A DNA stretch of 64,000 bases from Pseudoxanthomonas dokdonensis (GTDB lineage Bacteria; Pseudomonadota; Gammaproteobacteria; Xanthomonadales; Xanthomonadaceae). The stretch spans positions 434,001-498,000 of the forward strand of contig NZ_LDJL01000011.1 of assembly GCF_001431405.1 (NCBI RefSeq). The letters are read 5' to 3'. Below the pieces are notes generated by a model. It ran no database searches and was not told where the DNA came from. It was given only the letters and a program-made list of their open reading frames with translations. Within the stretch, counting starts at the first letter, position 1. Each line of letters starts with the position of its first letter. Made by a program: the position numbers and the translations under genes. Below, in pieces: positions 26,281 to 37,517 of the stretch.

Positions 26281-28182
26281 TTAGATGGCCACGGACTTGA
26301 GCTTCTTGCGACGCCCGTAGATCAGCACCGCCAGTGCGCGTGAAACGGTGATGGCGGTGAACATCGAGGCCAGGATGCCGATGACCATGGTGATCGCGAA
26401 GCCCTTCAGCGGACCGGTACCGAATGCCATCAAGGCCACGCCCGCGATGATGCCGGTCAGGTTGGCGTCGAGGATGGTGCCGCCGGCCTTCTCGTAACCG
26501 CTGGCAATCGCGGTCTTGGGCGGCACGCCAGCGCGCAGCTCTTCGCGGATGCGCTCGTTGATCAGCACGTTGGCATCGACTGACAGGCCGATCGACAACG
26601 CCAGGCCGGCGAAGCCAGGCAGGGTCATGGTCGCGCCGAACAGCGACATCACCGCGACCACGATCAGCAGGTTAAGCAGCAGGGCGATGCCGGTGATCAC
26701 GCCGAACATGCGGTAGTAGATCGAAAAGAACACCAGGGTGAACACGAACGCGTAGACCACCGCGGTGACGCCGCGTTCCACGTTTTCCTTGCCCAGGCTG
26801 GGGCCGACGATGCGTTCTTCGACGAAGTCCATCGGCGCGGCCAGCGAGCCGGCGCGCAGCAGCTTGGCCAGTTCATCGGCTTCGGTCTTTTCCAGGCCAG
26901 TGGTCTGGAAATCCTTGCCGAATACGCCATTGATGTTGGCCACCGAGATCACTTCTTCCTTGACCCGGGTGGTACGGACTTCCTTGCCGTCGACGATGTC
27001 GACCTGCGGAATGCGCTCGATGTAGACCACCGCCATCGGCTTGCCGACATTGGCGCTGGTGAAGTCGAACATGCGCTGGCCACCAACGTTGTTCAACTTG
27101 ACGCTGACCGCCGGCAGGCCGTTCTGGTCGGTCGAGGCGGTGGCGGTGACCATCTGGTCACCCGAGGTGATGATGCGCTTGTTCAGCAGCACCGGCACCG
27201 GCTTGCCATCCGGACCCAGTTCGCGACGGTAGTAGACCCGTGCTTCTGGCGGCACGTTGCCGCTGGACACGGCGTCGTAGGCATTGCCATCGACCACCGC
27301 ACGGTATTCCAGGGTCGCGGTGGCACCGATCATGCGCTTGGCTTCGGCGGTGTCCTGTACACCCGGCAACTGGACCACGATGCGGTCGCTACCCTGGCGC
27401 TGGATGATCGGTTCGGCCACGCCCAGCTGGTTGATGCGGTTGCGCAGGGTGGTGATGTTCTGCTCGATGGCATCGCCGGCGATCTGGTTGAGTTCGCTTT
27501 CCGGCAGGCCGATGGTCAGCTGCTTGCCTTCCAGGCTGTAGCTCAGGCCGGCACCGCCGACCAGCGCGGCACTGCCACTGGCATTGGACGCGCTCAGGTT
27601 CTTGGCCAGCAGATCCCGGGCCTTGCCGCCTTCGTCGGCCGAGGCCAGGGTCACCACGATGCTGTTGTCGGGCCGGCGTTCGACCGACTCGTAGCGCACG
27701 CGGTTGTCACGCAGGGTCACCCGGGTGTCTTCGACATAGGCGTCGACACGCTTGTCCAGCGCCGCCTTCTGGTCGACCTGTAGCACGAAATGCACGCCGC
27801 CCTGCAAATCCAGGCCACGCACCATCGGCCGCGCGCCGAGGTCACTGAGCCAGGAGGGCACGGTCGAAGCCAGGTTCAATGCCAGCGTGTAGTCCTCGCC
27901 CAGTACCGGACGCAGGGTGTCATTGGCCTTGGTCTGGTCTTCCAGGCTGGACAACCGCACCAGCAGGCTCTTGTCGTCCTGATCCAGTGACTTGGCGGTG
28001 ACGCCAGCGCCTTTCAACGCCGTTTCCACCCGCTTGGTCAGGTTGGCGTCGATTTCGAAGCCACGGTTGGCGGTGATCTGCACCGAAGGATCCTGCGGGT
28101 AGATATTGGGCAGCGCGTAGAACGCACTGAACAACACGACCAACAGGATGAGCACGTATTTCCAGCGTGGGAATTCAAGCAT
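26281..28182 (-). CDS. secD: Protein translocase subunit SecD
   Basis: A 633-residue protein with TM1 (about 8-28), the large periplasmic P1 region (GLDLQGGVHFVLQVD near 110-125; RINQLGVAEPIIQRQGSDRIVVQLPG), and five C-terminal TM helices with PGFAGLALSIGLSVDANVLINERIREEL, the conserved proton-path segment. The start MLEFPRWKY at 28182 is the usual SecD N-terminus; an upstream in-frame TTG at 28200 is less likely. It lies between yajC and secF in one operon. Confidence 0.95.
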   Translation of the reverse strand: MLEFPRWKYVLILLVVLFSAFYALPNIYPQDPSVQITANRGFEIDANLTKRVETALKGAGVTAKSLDQDDKSLLVRLSSLEDQTKANDTLRPVLGEDYTLALNLASTVPSWLSDLGARPMVRGLDLQGGVHFVLQVDQKAALDKRVDAYVEDTRVTLRDNRVRYESVERRPDNSIVVTLASADEGGKARDLLAKNLSASNASGSAALVGGAGLSYSLEGKQLTIGLPESELNQIAGDAIEQNITTLRNRINQLGVAEPIIQRQGSDRIVVQLPGVQDTAEAKRMIGATATLEYRAVVDGNAYDAVSSGNVPPEARVYYRRELGPDGKPVPVLLNKRIITSGDQMVTATASTDQNGLPAVSVKLNNVGGQRMFDFTSANVGKPMAVVYIERIPQVDIVDGKEVRTTRVKEEVISVANINGVFGKDFQTTGLEKTEADELAKLLRAGSLAAPMDFVEERIVGPSLGKENVERGVTAVVYAFVFTLVFFSIYYRMFGVITGIALLLNLLIVVAVMSLFGATMTLPGFAGLALSIGLSVDANVLINERIREELRAGVPPKTAIASGYEKAGGTILDANLTGIIAGVALMAFGTGPLKGFAITMVIGILASMFTAITVSRALAVLIYGRRKKLKSVAI

Positions 28183-28237
28183 ACCGGCTACCCGCGCCAA
28201 CCCGGACGGGCCAGCGCTCAGGAGAAAAAGAAAGAAA

Positions 28238-28579
28238 TCAGGCGGACTTCAGGGTGCCCTTGGGCAGCACGTTGCCGACCGCGGCCTTCTGCACGCGGAC
28301 CTGCACGCCATTGGCGATTTCGACGGTGACGAAGTTGTCACCCAGGCCGACCACGGTGCCAGCGATGCCGCCGGAGGTGATGACCTCGTCGCCCTTGGAC
28401 AGCTTGTCCAGCATGGCCCGGTGTTCCTTCTGGCGCTTCATCTGCGGCCGGATCATCAGGAAGTACATCACCGCAATCAGGGCCACCGGCATCACCAGCA
28501 TGCTCAGGCCACCGCCCGCGGGGGCCGCACCGACCAGCGGCATCTGCGCCGTGGCCACAACAATATCGAGCAGATTCAT
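28238..28579 (-). CDS. yajC: Preprotein translocase accessory subunit YajC
   Basis: A 113-residue protein with one TM helix (about 27-47: LVMPVALIAVMYFLMIRPQ) followed by the family signature RPQMKRQKEHRAMLDKLSKGDEVIT and a small beta domain. YajC associates with SecDF. It is first of the sec genes, 108 bases after tgt, which is the normal tgt-yajC-secD-secF order. Confidence 0.93.
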   Translation of the reverse strand: MNLLDIVVATAQMPLVGAAPAGGGLSMLVMPVALIAVMYFLMIRPQMKRQKEHRAMLDKLSKGDEVITSGGIAGTVVGLGDNFVTVEIANGVQVRVQKAAVGNVLPKGTLKSA

Positions 28580-28687
28580 GTATTTATCCGTCCAAGTACG
28601 AAAATAGCCGGGAATTATGCCACGCAAGGGCCATCCCCGTCGCTGCAAGCGCTCCCCGCCCCGCCGGGTCTGCCGGCCGGTGGCGGA

Positions 28688-31023
<2,336 letters not shown>

Positions 31024-31051
31024 GGTAAGGCGTGCTGACAGCAAAGTGCAC

Positions 31052-31057
31052 ATTGTA
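31052..31057 (-). promoter_or_regulatory. Candidate -10 box for the queA-tgt-yajC-secDF operon
   Basis: TACAAT on the minus strand, about 29 bases before the GTG start of queA. No good -35 at the standard distance. It decides the queA start, since it overlaps the upstream in-frame ATG. Confidence 0.35.
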
Positions 31058-31322
31058 CCCAGTGAGCTGCCCTGGCCCGCCGTCGATGGCCGCCGCCGAC
31101 ACCGGTAGTCAGGCCGGAGCCGCCTTGGTCGCCGCTGCTGGCCGCTCGCCACGATGCCGCATCGCAGCAGTCGCCGGCCCCTGCCGGGTGGGGGTTACCG
31201 CGCCAAAATCGGCGTGTTAGCATCGGGCAACGTATTGAAATCAATAGGAAACACCGCATGCGAGGAACATCGCACGCGGGCGCCGCAGGGCTCTCCCGCG
31301 CGTTTCCCCCAGGAGGAAGAAC

Positions 31323-32819
31323 ATGAGTGTGATCGACAAGCTGGCCCCGCTACGGGCGCACCCCGGCAAACGGCTGACCCACGGACTGGACGATGCCACG
31401 CTGGAGCGGTTGCTGCCCTCGCACCCGGATCTGGGCGCCGCGATCGAGGCCGCGGCGACCGCCCATGCGCAATTGCAGGACGAGTTCAGCGACCTGTTCG
31501 ACCAGGATGAAGCCGATCAGATCCACTCGGTGCAGCGCGGCTTCGTCAACTTCTATGCCGACGACGCGATCAACCCCTATATCGCCCTGGTGGCGCGTGG
31601 CCCGTGGGTGGTCAGCATCAACGGCGCGGTGCTGTATGACGCCGGTGGCTACGGCATGCTCGGCTTCGGCCACACCCCGCAGGCGATCATCGATGCGATG
31701 GCCAGGCCGCAGGTGATGGCCAACATCATGACCCCCAGCCTGTCGCAGCTTCAGTTCGATCGCGCCCTGCGCCGTGAAATCGGCCATAGCCGCGGCGGTT
31801 GTCCGTTCTCACGGTTCCTGTGCCTCAATTCCGGTTCCGAAGCGGTCGGCCTGGCCGCACGCATCGCCGACGTCAACACCAAGCTGCAGACCGATGCCGG
31901 CGGCGCGCATGCCGGCTGCAGCGTCAAGCGGGTGGTGGTCAAGGGCAGTTTCCATGGCCGTACCGATCGACCGGCGCTGTATTCGGATTCCTCGCGCAAG
32001 ACCTATCAGCAGCACCTGGCCAGCTATCGCGACGAGCATTCGGTGATCACGGTCGCACCGTATGACAGCGATGCACTCAAGCAGGTATTCGCCGACGCCA
32101 AAAGTAACCAATGGTTCATCGAGGCGGTGTTCCTCGAGCCGGTGATGGGCGAAGGCGACCCCGGTCGTTCGGTGCCGCCAGCGTTCTACCAGGTGGCCCG
32201 CGAACTGACCCGCGAGCACGGCAGCCTGCTGCTGGTGGATTCGATCCAGGCCGGCCTGCGCGCCCACGGCGTGCTGTCGATCGTCGATTATCCCGGCTTC
32301 GAGCAACAGCAAGCGCCGGACATGGAGACCTATTCCAAGGCGCTCAACGCCGCCCAGTTCCCGTTGTCGGTGCTGGCGGTCAACGACCGCGTCGCCGGCC
32401 TGTACCGCAAGGGCATCTACGGCAACACCATGACCAGCAATCCGCGTGGCCTGGACGTGGCCTGCGCGGTGCTGGCGCAACTGACCCCGGCAATCCGCCA
32501 GAACATCCGCCTGCGTGGCGAACAGGCCGTGCAGAAACTGGAAAAACTGAAGGACGAACTGGGTGGCCTGATCACCCAGGTGCAGGGCACCGGCCTGCTG
32601 TTCTCGTGCGAACTCGCCCCGCAGTTCAAGTGCTACGGCGCCGGCTCCACCGAAGAATGGCTGCGCCAGCATGGCCTTAACGTCATCCACGGTGGCGCCA
32701 ACTCGCTGCGCTTCACTCCGCATTTCGCGATGAGCGAGGAAGAACTGGACCTGCTGGTCGCGCTGGTCGGCCAAGCGCTGCGCGAAGGTCCGCGCGCCGA
32801 ACAGGCCGCTGCGGCCTGA
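31323..32819 (+). CDS. Class III PLP-dependent aminotransferase
   Basis: A 498-residue protein of the class III transaminase fold. CCAGGAGGAAG just before ATG 31323 is a strong ribosome site. Motifs: FLCLNSGSEAVGLAARIA (phosphate-binding region), the cofactor Asp306 in LLLVDSIQAGLRAHG, and the probable PLP Lys339 in ETYSKALNAAQFPLS. The usual D-E-V-Q-x-G-x-G-R-T-G is altered to D-S-I-Q-A-G-L-R-A-H-G, which suggests an unusual substrate. The gene stands alone between queA (divergent) and the pyrophosphatase gene (convergent), so its pathway cannot be inferred. The 300 bases upstream hold no recognised element. Confidence 0.8.
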   Translation: MSVIDKLAPLRAHPGKRLTHGLDDATLERLLPSHPDLGAAIEAAATAHAQLQDEFSDLFDQDEADQIHSVQRGFVNFYADDAINPYIALVARGPWVVSINGAVLYDAGGYGMLGFGHTPQAIIDAMARPQVMANIMTPSLSQLQFDRALRREIGHSRGGCPFSRFLCLNSGSEAVGLAARIADVNTKLQTDAGGAHAGCSVKRVVVKGSFHGRTDRPALYSDSSRKTYQQHLASYRDEHSVITVAPYDSDALKQVFADAKSNQWFIEAVFLEPVMGEGDPGRSVPPAFYQVARELTREHGSLLLVDSIQAGLRAHGVLSIVDYPGFEQQQAPDMETYSKALNAAQFPLSVLAVNDRVAGLYRKGIYGNTMTSNPRGLDVACAVLAQLTPAIRQNIRLRGEQAVQKLEKLKDELGGLITQVQGTGLLFSCELAPQFKCYGAGSTEEWLRQHGLNVIHGGANSLRFTPHFAMSEEELDLLVALVGQALREGPRAEQAAAA

Positions 32820-32832
32820 GCCGACGAATGAA

Positions 32833-32856
32833 GTAGAGCGGAGCTCGCTCCGCTAC
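32833..32856. repeat. Single REP element
   Basis: GTAGAGCGGAGC and its near-complement GCTCCGCTAC around TC, i.e. the same arm as at 612 and in the 38-39.6 kb arrays. It lies between the convergent aminotransferase and pyrophosphatase genes, a usual place for REP elements. The remaining bases to 33016 show only degenerate REP-like fragments near 32945-32970. Confidence 0.8.
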
Positions 32857-33016
32857 TCTGCCGGCGGCCGCGATGGCCGCCGGTTGCGGCAAAAGCCGGC
32901 GGACAAGCCTGGTTCCACAACAGCCTGGAGTGACCTGCGCCGAGGTAACCGAGCTCGCCCCGCTGCCTCGGCACCCATTGCCCTGCTTTCATCCTGGCGC
33001 TGTCGCAAGCCTTTGT

Positions 33017-33640
33017 TTACGGCGTCGTCGTATTCGATCGCTCGAATCGTTGCATCGACTCACTGATCAGAGCGCGTGCGGCCTGGGCGTCGCCGAAGCC
33101 ATCCAGCGTCACTGGATTGCGTCCGGCTGGCAGATCCTTGTAGACACGGAAGAACGCCTCGATGCGCTGGCGCTCGATAGCGGGCAGATCGGCCAGGTCG
33201 CGGATGCCGGCATAGGTCGGATCGACCTTGTCGGTCGGCACGCCGATGATTTTCTCGTCGTGCTCGCCGCCGTCGAGCATCCGCAGCACGCCTACGGGCC
33301 GGAACCGGATCAGCACGCCGGGATGCAGCGGCTCGCGGGTCAGCACCAGCGCATCCAACGGGTCGCCATCACCGGCCAGTGTCCGCGGCAGCGAGCCATA
33401 ATTGGCCGGATAGGTCACCGGCATCGACTGGAATCTGTCGACGTAGACCAGTCCCTGTTCGTCGATCTCGTATTTGGTGATGCTGCCGGCGGGGATCTCC
33501 ACCGCCAGCATGACCTCGGCCGGAGCGTCCTTCGGCTGCGCGACGAGGAAGGGATGGACGACCGACGGCGTCGCCGCCATTCCGGTGTGACTGGCCGCCG
33601 CGCATAGCAGCACCAGTCCAGCGACTGCCCGCCACCTCAT
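33017..33640 (-). CDS. Exported inorganic pyrophosphatase (family I)
   Basis: A 207-residue protein with the family I active site: EIPAGSITKYEID, DRFQSMPVTYPANYGSLPRTL, and the metal motif D-G-D-P-L-D-A-L-V-L. It differs from the usual cytosolic enzyme by an N-terminal signal peptide (MRWRAVAGLVLLCAAASHTGMA), so it should act in the periplasm. ATG 33640 shares a base with the phytase stop (TAATG), so it is coupled to that gene. In this setting it probably hydrolyses pyrophosphate released during breakdown of organic phosphates. The core length is normal. Confidence 0.85.
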   Translation of the reverse strand: MRWRAVAGLVLLCAAASHTGMAATPSVVHPFLVAQPKDAPAEVMLAVEIPAGSITKYEIDEQGLVYVDRFQSMPVTYPANYGSLPRTLAGDGDPLDALVLTREPLHPGVLIRFRPVGVLRMLDGGEHDEKIIGVPTDKVDPTYAGIRDLADLPAIERQRIEAFFRVYKDLPAGRNPVTLDGFGDAQAARALISESMQRFERSNTTTP

Positions 33641-34776
33641 TATCTCGTCACCGTACAAGCGGGCAATGACAGCGCCCTGGCGATCTCGCGCCAGTCGAAG
33701 GCGACCACACCCTGGTCGTCATGGACGGCATACAACGCGCCTTGCGGGAACCGCGACGATGGCTGGTTGTCCACCCAGATGCCGTCCGTGTTGGCCACGA
33801 CATGCCCTGCCACCGCGCCGGCATATTCCAGCGTGTCGCGTGCGAACAGATGGAAGATCGAGCGCTGCTTGCCCTGTTCCGTCGCCACCCACCAGCCCTG
33901 GTCGCCACAGGTCTTCAGCATCACGCCTTCGGCCTGGGCCAGCAGCCTGCCCTGCCCCAGCGTCTTGCCGGTGAAATGGCCATCAATGCGGTAGATCTTG
34001 AGCTCGTTGGCGAAGGACTCGTCTTCTTCGGCGATCAGCAGGCGGTCATGACTGGGATCGCCCCAGATCGACTCGACGATCCGCAGCGCGCCCGCTTCGC
34101 CGGTATCGCCAAACTGGTCTTCCAGCGTGGCCTTGGCTTGGCCGCCATCGACGCGCAGGTGGTAGCGTTTGACGCGTTTGTCCAACTGCGCCAACGGCGG
34201 CAGGATGTCCTCGCCCATCGCGTCTTCCCCGGCCATGTAGGCGTCGGTGACATAGACGTCCCAGCCGTCGCCACGCGGGTTCACCCACAGTCCGTAGGGC
34301 TTGATCAATTCACCTGCACCGAAGCTGCCCAGTGACTTCATTTCCGGCAGCGCCAGCACCTGCACCCGGTGATTGTCGCGTTCCACCACCAACGCCATAT
34401 CGCCGACCACGGCAATGCCGTTGGGCCGGTTGAACTGACCGGCACCGCGGCCAGGCCCGCCGACCGTGCGCAGGCTGGCGCCGGTCAGGCCGTCATAGAC
34501 CATCAAGCGATCGCTTTTCTTGGCCGTGGCCAGCAACAGGACGCTGCCGTCGGCTGCATGCCAGGTCGCCGGCGAATCGACGTTGTCCGGCGGGGTCATC
34601 GGCGTCAGCAGGCTTTCCTGCACGGTGGGTATGTCGCGGGTATCCGCTGCCGCCACATGCGCGGCGCTGCCCCGCTCGTCGGCATCCGGGCGGTCACTGC
34701 CGGTGCTGTTCGATGCACAGGCTGACAGCAGTACGGTCATCACGATCGCGGCCAGCGCCAGTGGGTTGTTCTTCAT
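33640..34776 (-). CDS. Beta-propeller phytase (3-phytase type), lipoprotein
   Basis: A 378-residue protein with a lipobox (L-L-S-A-C at about 16-20). The beta-propeller phytase fold is recognised from ATWHAADGSVLLLATAKKSDRLMVYD, RPNGIAVVGDMALVVERDNHRVQV, IAEEDESFANELKIY and HVVANTDGIWVDN, which carry the acidic calcium and phosphate-site residues. These enzymes remove phosphate from calcium-phytate outside the cytoplasm. It follows the TonB receptor with 12 bases between, and overlaps the pyrophosphatase gene. Confidence 0.88.
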   Translation of the reverse strand: MKNNPLALAAIVMTVLLSACASNSTGSDRPDADERGSAAHVAAADTRDIPTVQESLLTPMTPPDNVDSPATWHAADGSVLLLATAKKSDRLMVYDGLTGASLRTVGGPGRGAGQFNRPNGIAVVGDMALVVERDNHRVQVLALPEMKSLGSFGAGELIKPYGLWVNPRGDGWDVYVTDAYMAGEDAMGEDILPPLAQLDKRVKRYHLRVDGGQAKATLEDQFGDTGEAGALRIVESIWGDPSHDRLLIAEEDESFANELKIYRIDGHFTGKTLGQGRLLAQAEGVMLKTCGDQGWWVATEQGKQRSIFHLFARDTLEYAGAVAGHVVANTDGIWVDNQPSSRFPQGALYAVHDDQGVVAFDWREIARALSLPACTVTR

Positions 34777-34788
34777 CGTATGGTTTCC

Positions 34789-37350
34789 TTACAGCTTGAT
34801 CTTGATGCCGAGCGCGTAGCTGCGCCCGTACAGTTCGTTCTGCAACGTGTTCGCCGACTCTCCCTGGTAAAGCTCCAGCGGTTCGTCCAACAGGTTGCTG
34901 CCCTGCAGGAACAGCGACCAGTTTTTGCTGAACTCGTAGCTCATGTAGAAGTCGAACTGGGTGTTGGGCGCCACGTAGATGTCGTAGCGGGCGTCATCAC
35001 CAATCGTGTCCAGGTATTCGCTGCGGTACACCGCCGCCAGGCGTGCACTCAGGCGATTCTTCTCGTAGCCGATGCTGGCGCTGTAGATCTGATCGGAGGC
35101 CCGCGGCAGCTTGAAATCGTCCTGGTCGCGGCCGTCGATGCTGGCGTCGAACGACGTATCCAGCCAGGTTCCGCTGAAGCCGACCAGCAAGCCATCCCAG
35201 CCCGATGGCAGGAAGTCCAGCTGCTGCTGCCAGTTCAGTTCGAGGCCATAGACGTCGGCGTCGCCGCCATTGACCGGGCGCAACACCTCGTAGCCCGGGA
35301 AGTCCGGATTGTCCTGGCTCAGGGTATTGACGATGTAGCCGCCGATGCGCTTGCCGAACACGGCCAGCGAAAAGATGCCCGACTCGTTGATGTAGTGCTC
35401 GAGGGAAAAATCCAGGTTCTGCGACTGGTAGGGATCCAGTTCCGGATTGCCCGTCTCGATCTCCTCGTCGTCGCGGTTTATCTTCACCCGCGGCGAGATG
35501 TCACCGAACGATGGCCGGGCGATCGTCTCGGTATAGGCGCCGCGGTACACCCAGTCGTTGCCGGCGTCGTAACGCAGGTGCAGCCCCGGCAGCACGCTGG
35601 TGTAGTTGCTGGAGACTTCGCGGCGGCTGATCGACGCGATGGTCTCCTCGTCCTCGAGATCGACCTGGTTGCCGGTGGCGTGGAACTGGGTGTTTTCCAT
35701 GCGCGCACCGGCGATCACCCGCAGCGCACCAAAGTCGGCGGTGGCCATCAGGTAGGCGGCCATGATGTCTTCGGTCGAGCTGTAGTCCTCGATCAAGGAC
35801 ACCTCGGTGTTTGCCGCCACGTCCTTTGGACGTTCGCCGTACTCGTCCAGGTGGCCACCGATGTAGTCGTTCATGGCGCCGGTATCGACGCCATCACCGA
35901 TGTCACCATGACGGTAGTCCGGGGCCGCGGCACTCCACTCGCCAAGGCTGAAGCCTGGTCCCTGACGCAGCTCGCGTTCGTCCACGTTGACGTCACGATC
36001 TCGCCAACGTCCCTTCAGGCCGGCCTTCCAGCTGATCCGATCGCCGATGAAGTCCAGGTTGACCTCTGCGCTCTTTTCCTCGTCCACGACCTGCTTGGGT
36101 GACACCACGAAGCGGTCGAACTCGTAGTTGTCGTTGCGCAGCCAGCCGTCGCCGGCGGGATCCAGGATCTCGAAACGGGGGATGCCACGCCGGGTATCGA
36201 CGGTGGCGGAAAGATCATCACTGCCGTCGTAGTCGAACCGGGACTCGATCTCGTCATTCACCCATTCGTGGGTCTTGGTATAGCCGAGGCGGTAATCGAC
36301 GACGATGCCGTCGCGGCGATTCTCGCCGCCGGCGCTGATTGCCAGGGCGTCTTCGTCCTTGGTGCGATAGCGGACGCGGCGGCCGAAGTCGCCCGGATCG
36401 ATGCCTTCCACCAGGTAGCTGTGCGCACCGGTCTGGGTGACGTCGCCCTCGCCCAGCGGGATGATCGCGCGCAGGCGCGTCTCCTCGTCGGTGAAGCGGC
36501 TGTACAGCGTGCGCAGGAAGTAGCTGTTGTCCGCATCCGGTCGCCAGTCCAGGTTTAGGTTGGCACCGGTACGCTCACGGTTGATGGTGTACTTGCGCTG
36601 CTGCACTTCGACCGGAAACAGTTCGTCGGCAACGTCGTCATGTTCGTCATACTCGACTTCGATGTTGTCGGACTGGTAGTCGCGGTTCTGGTAGTTGACG
36701 CCCAGCGCGATGCCGAAGGTGTCGTTGAAGATGTCGCTGTAGTTGAACGAACCCTTCGGACTGGTTTCACCGCTCAGGTCCTGATGGTCGGCTTCCAGCT
36801 TGGCGCGCAGGTCACGGCCCTTGCGATCGAACGCCGAGGCCGATTCGACCTGGATCGCGCCACCGATCGAGTCGCCGGGCATGTCGGGTGTCGGCGCCTT
36901 GACCACGGTCAGGCGCTCGGTCGACTCGGCCGGGATGACGTCCAGCGGCGCGGAACGGGTATCGGATTCCGGGGTGCCGATGCTGATCCCGTCGACGCTG
37001 ACCGTGTTGAGTGCCGGGTCCAGGCCCCGCACCACCACGTAGCGACCTTCGCCCTGGTCACGCGTCACGCTGACGCCCGGCACCCGTTGGATGGCCTCGG
37101 CGGCATTCTGGTCGGGGAACTGGCCATAAGAGTCGGACGACACCCCATCCTGGATCGCACTGGCGTCGCGCTTGAAGTCGATCGCGCGCATCTGCGCATC
37201 GTATTGCGGACGGACCTGGATGCCATCCAGGGTCGTGGCGTCGGCGGCGGTGGTGGCGGCGTCAGGCTGGTTGGCTGCCTGGGCATCGGACAGGCCGATG
37301 CCACCCAGTGCCAGCGTAACCGCCAGGCACAAACGATGTTTGGTATGCAC
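34789..37350 (-). CDS. TonB-dependent receptor (probable phytate or inositol-phosphate uptake)
   Basis: An 853-residue outer-membrane receptor. It has a signal peptide ending near LSDAQA, a TonB-box-like stretch (TTLDGIQVRPQ), a plug domain (SYGQFPDQNAAEAIQRVPGVSVTRDQGEGRYVVVRGLDPALN in pieces, and LDVIPAESTERLTVVKAPTPDMPGDSIGG) and a C-terminal beta-barrel. The start is GTG 37350 behind GGGGA; the frame is open further upstream but has no better start. The neighbouring phytase suggests phytate or its breakdown products as cargo; this is inference from context. A possible Pho box lies 62-90 bases upstream. Confidence 0.88.
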   Translation of the reverse strand: MHTKHRLCLAVTLALGGIGLSDAQAANQPDAATTAADATTLDGIQVRPQYDAQMRAIDFKRDASAIQDGVSSDSYGQFPDQNAAEAIQRVPGVSVTRDQGEGRYVVVRGLDPALNTVSVDGISIGTPESDTRSAPLDVIPAESTERLTVVKAPTPDMPGDSIGGAIQVESASAFDRKGRDLRAKLEADHQDLSGETSPKGSFNYSDIFNDTFGIALGVNYQNRDYQSDNIEVEYDEHDDVADELFPVEVQQRKYTINRERTGANLNLDWRPDADNSYFLRTLYSRFTDEETRLRAIIPLGEGDVTQTGAHSYLVEGIDPGDFGRRVRYRTKDEDALAISAGGENRRDGIVVDYRLGYTKTHEWVNDEIESRFDYDGSDDLSATVDTRRGIPRFEILDPAGDGWLRNDNYEFDRFVVSPKQVVDEEKSAEVNLDFIGDRISWKAGLKGRWRDRDVNVDERELRQGPGFSLGEWSAAAPDYRHGDIGDGVDTGAMNDYIGGHLDEYGERPKDVAANTEVSLIEDYSSTEDIMAAYLMATADFGALRVIAGARMENTQFHATGNQVDLEDEETIASISRREVSSNYTSVLPGLHLRYDAGNDWVYRGAYTETIARPSFGDISPRVKINRDDEEIETGNPELDPYQSQNLDFSLEHYINESGIFSLAVFGKRIGGYIVNTLSQDNPDFPGYEVLRPVNGGDADVYGLELNWQQQLDFLPSGWDGLLVGFSGTWLDTSFDASIDGRDQDDFKLPRASDQIYSASIGYEKNRLSARLAAVYRSEYLDTIGDDARYDIYVAPNTQFDFYMSYEFSKNWSLFLQGSNLLDEPLELYQGESANTLQNELYGRSYALGIKIKL

Positions 37351-37411
37351 GAAGATCCCCGAATGAGTTTTTTCTGGTGCGGGCACCTTATGTCCGCTGC
37401 GTTGCCGCAAA

Positions 37412-37440
37412 ATGACAGCGAAGCGACGCGAACATGACAA
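37412..37440 (-). promoter_or_regulatory. Candidate Pho box upstream of the TonB receptor/phytase operon
   Basis: On the minus strand TTGTCAT (37440-37434) and CTGTCAT (37418-37412) are 22 bases apart, two turns of the 11-base spacing of PhoB direct repeats (consensus CTGTCAT). The repeat expected between them, GCGTCGC at 37429-37423, matches only three of seven positions. Orientation and place fit activation of the operon starting at 37350 when phosphate is low. Confidence 0.4.
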
Positions 37441-37517
37441 CCTGCTTGCAAGGCGGTCGAAAGCCTTGGCCGCACGTGCCAGAATGCGGCGGAAACCACC
37501 GTGGTCATCGTGCCGAC

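Noticed and set aside
34780..36102. A 440-codon plus-strand open frame opposite the TonB receptor.
   Set aside because: It is antisense to a clear receptor gene, has no ribosome site or recognisable domain, and is rich in Val/Ala/Asp/Gln as expected for a shadow frame.
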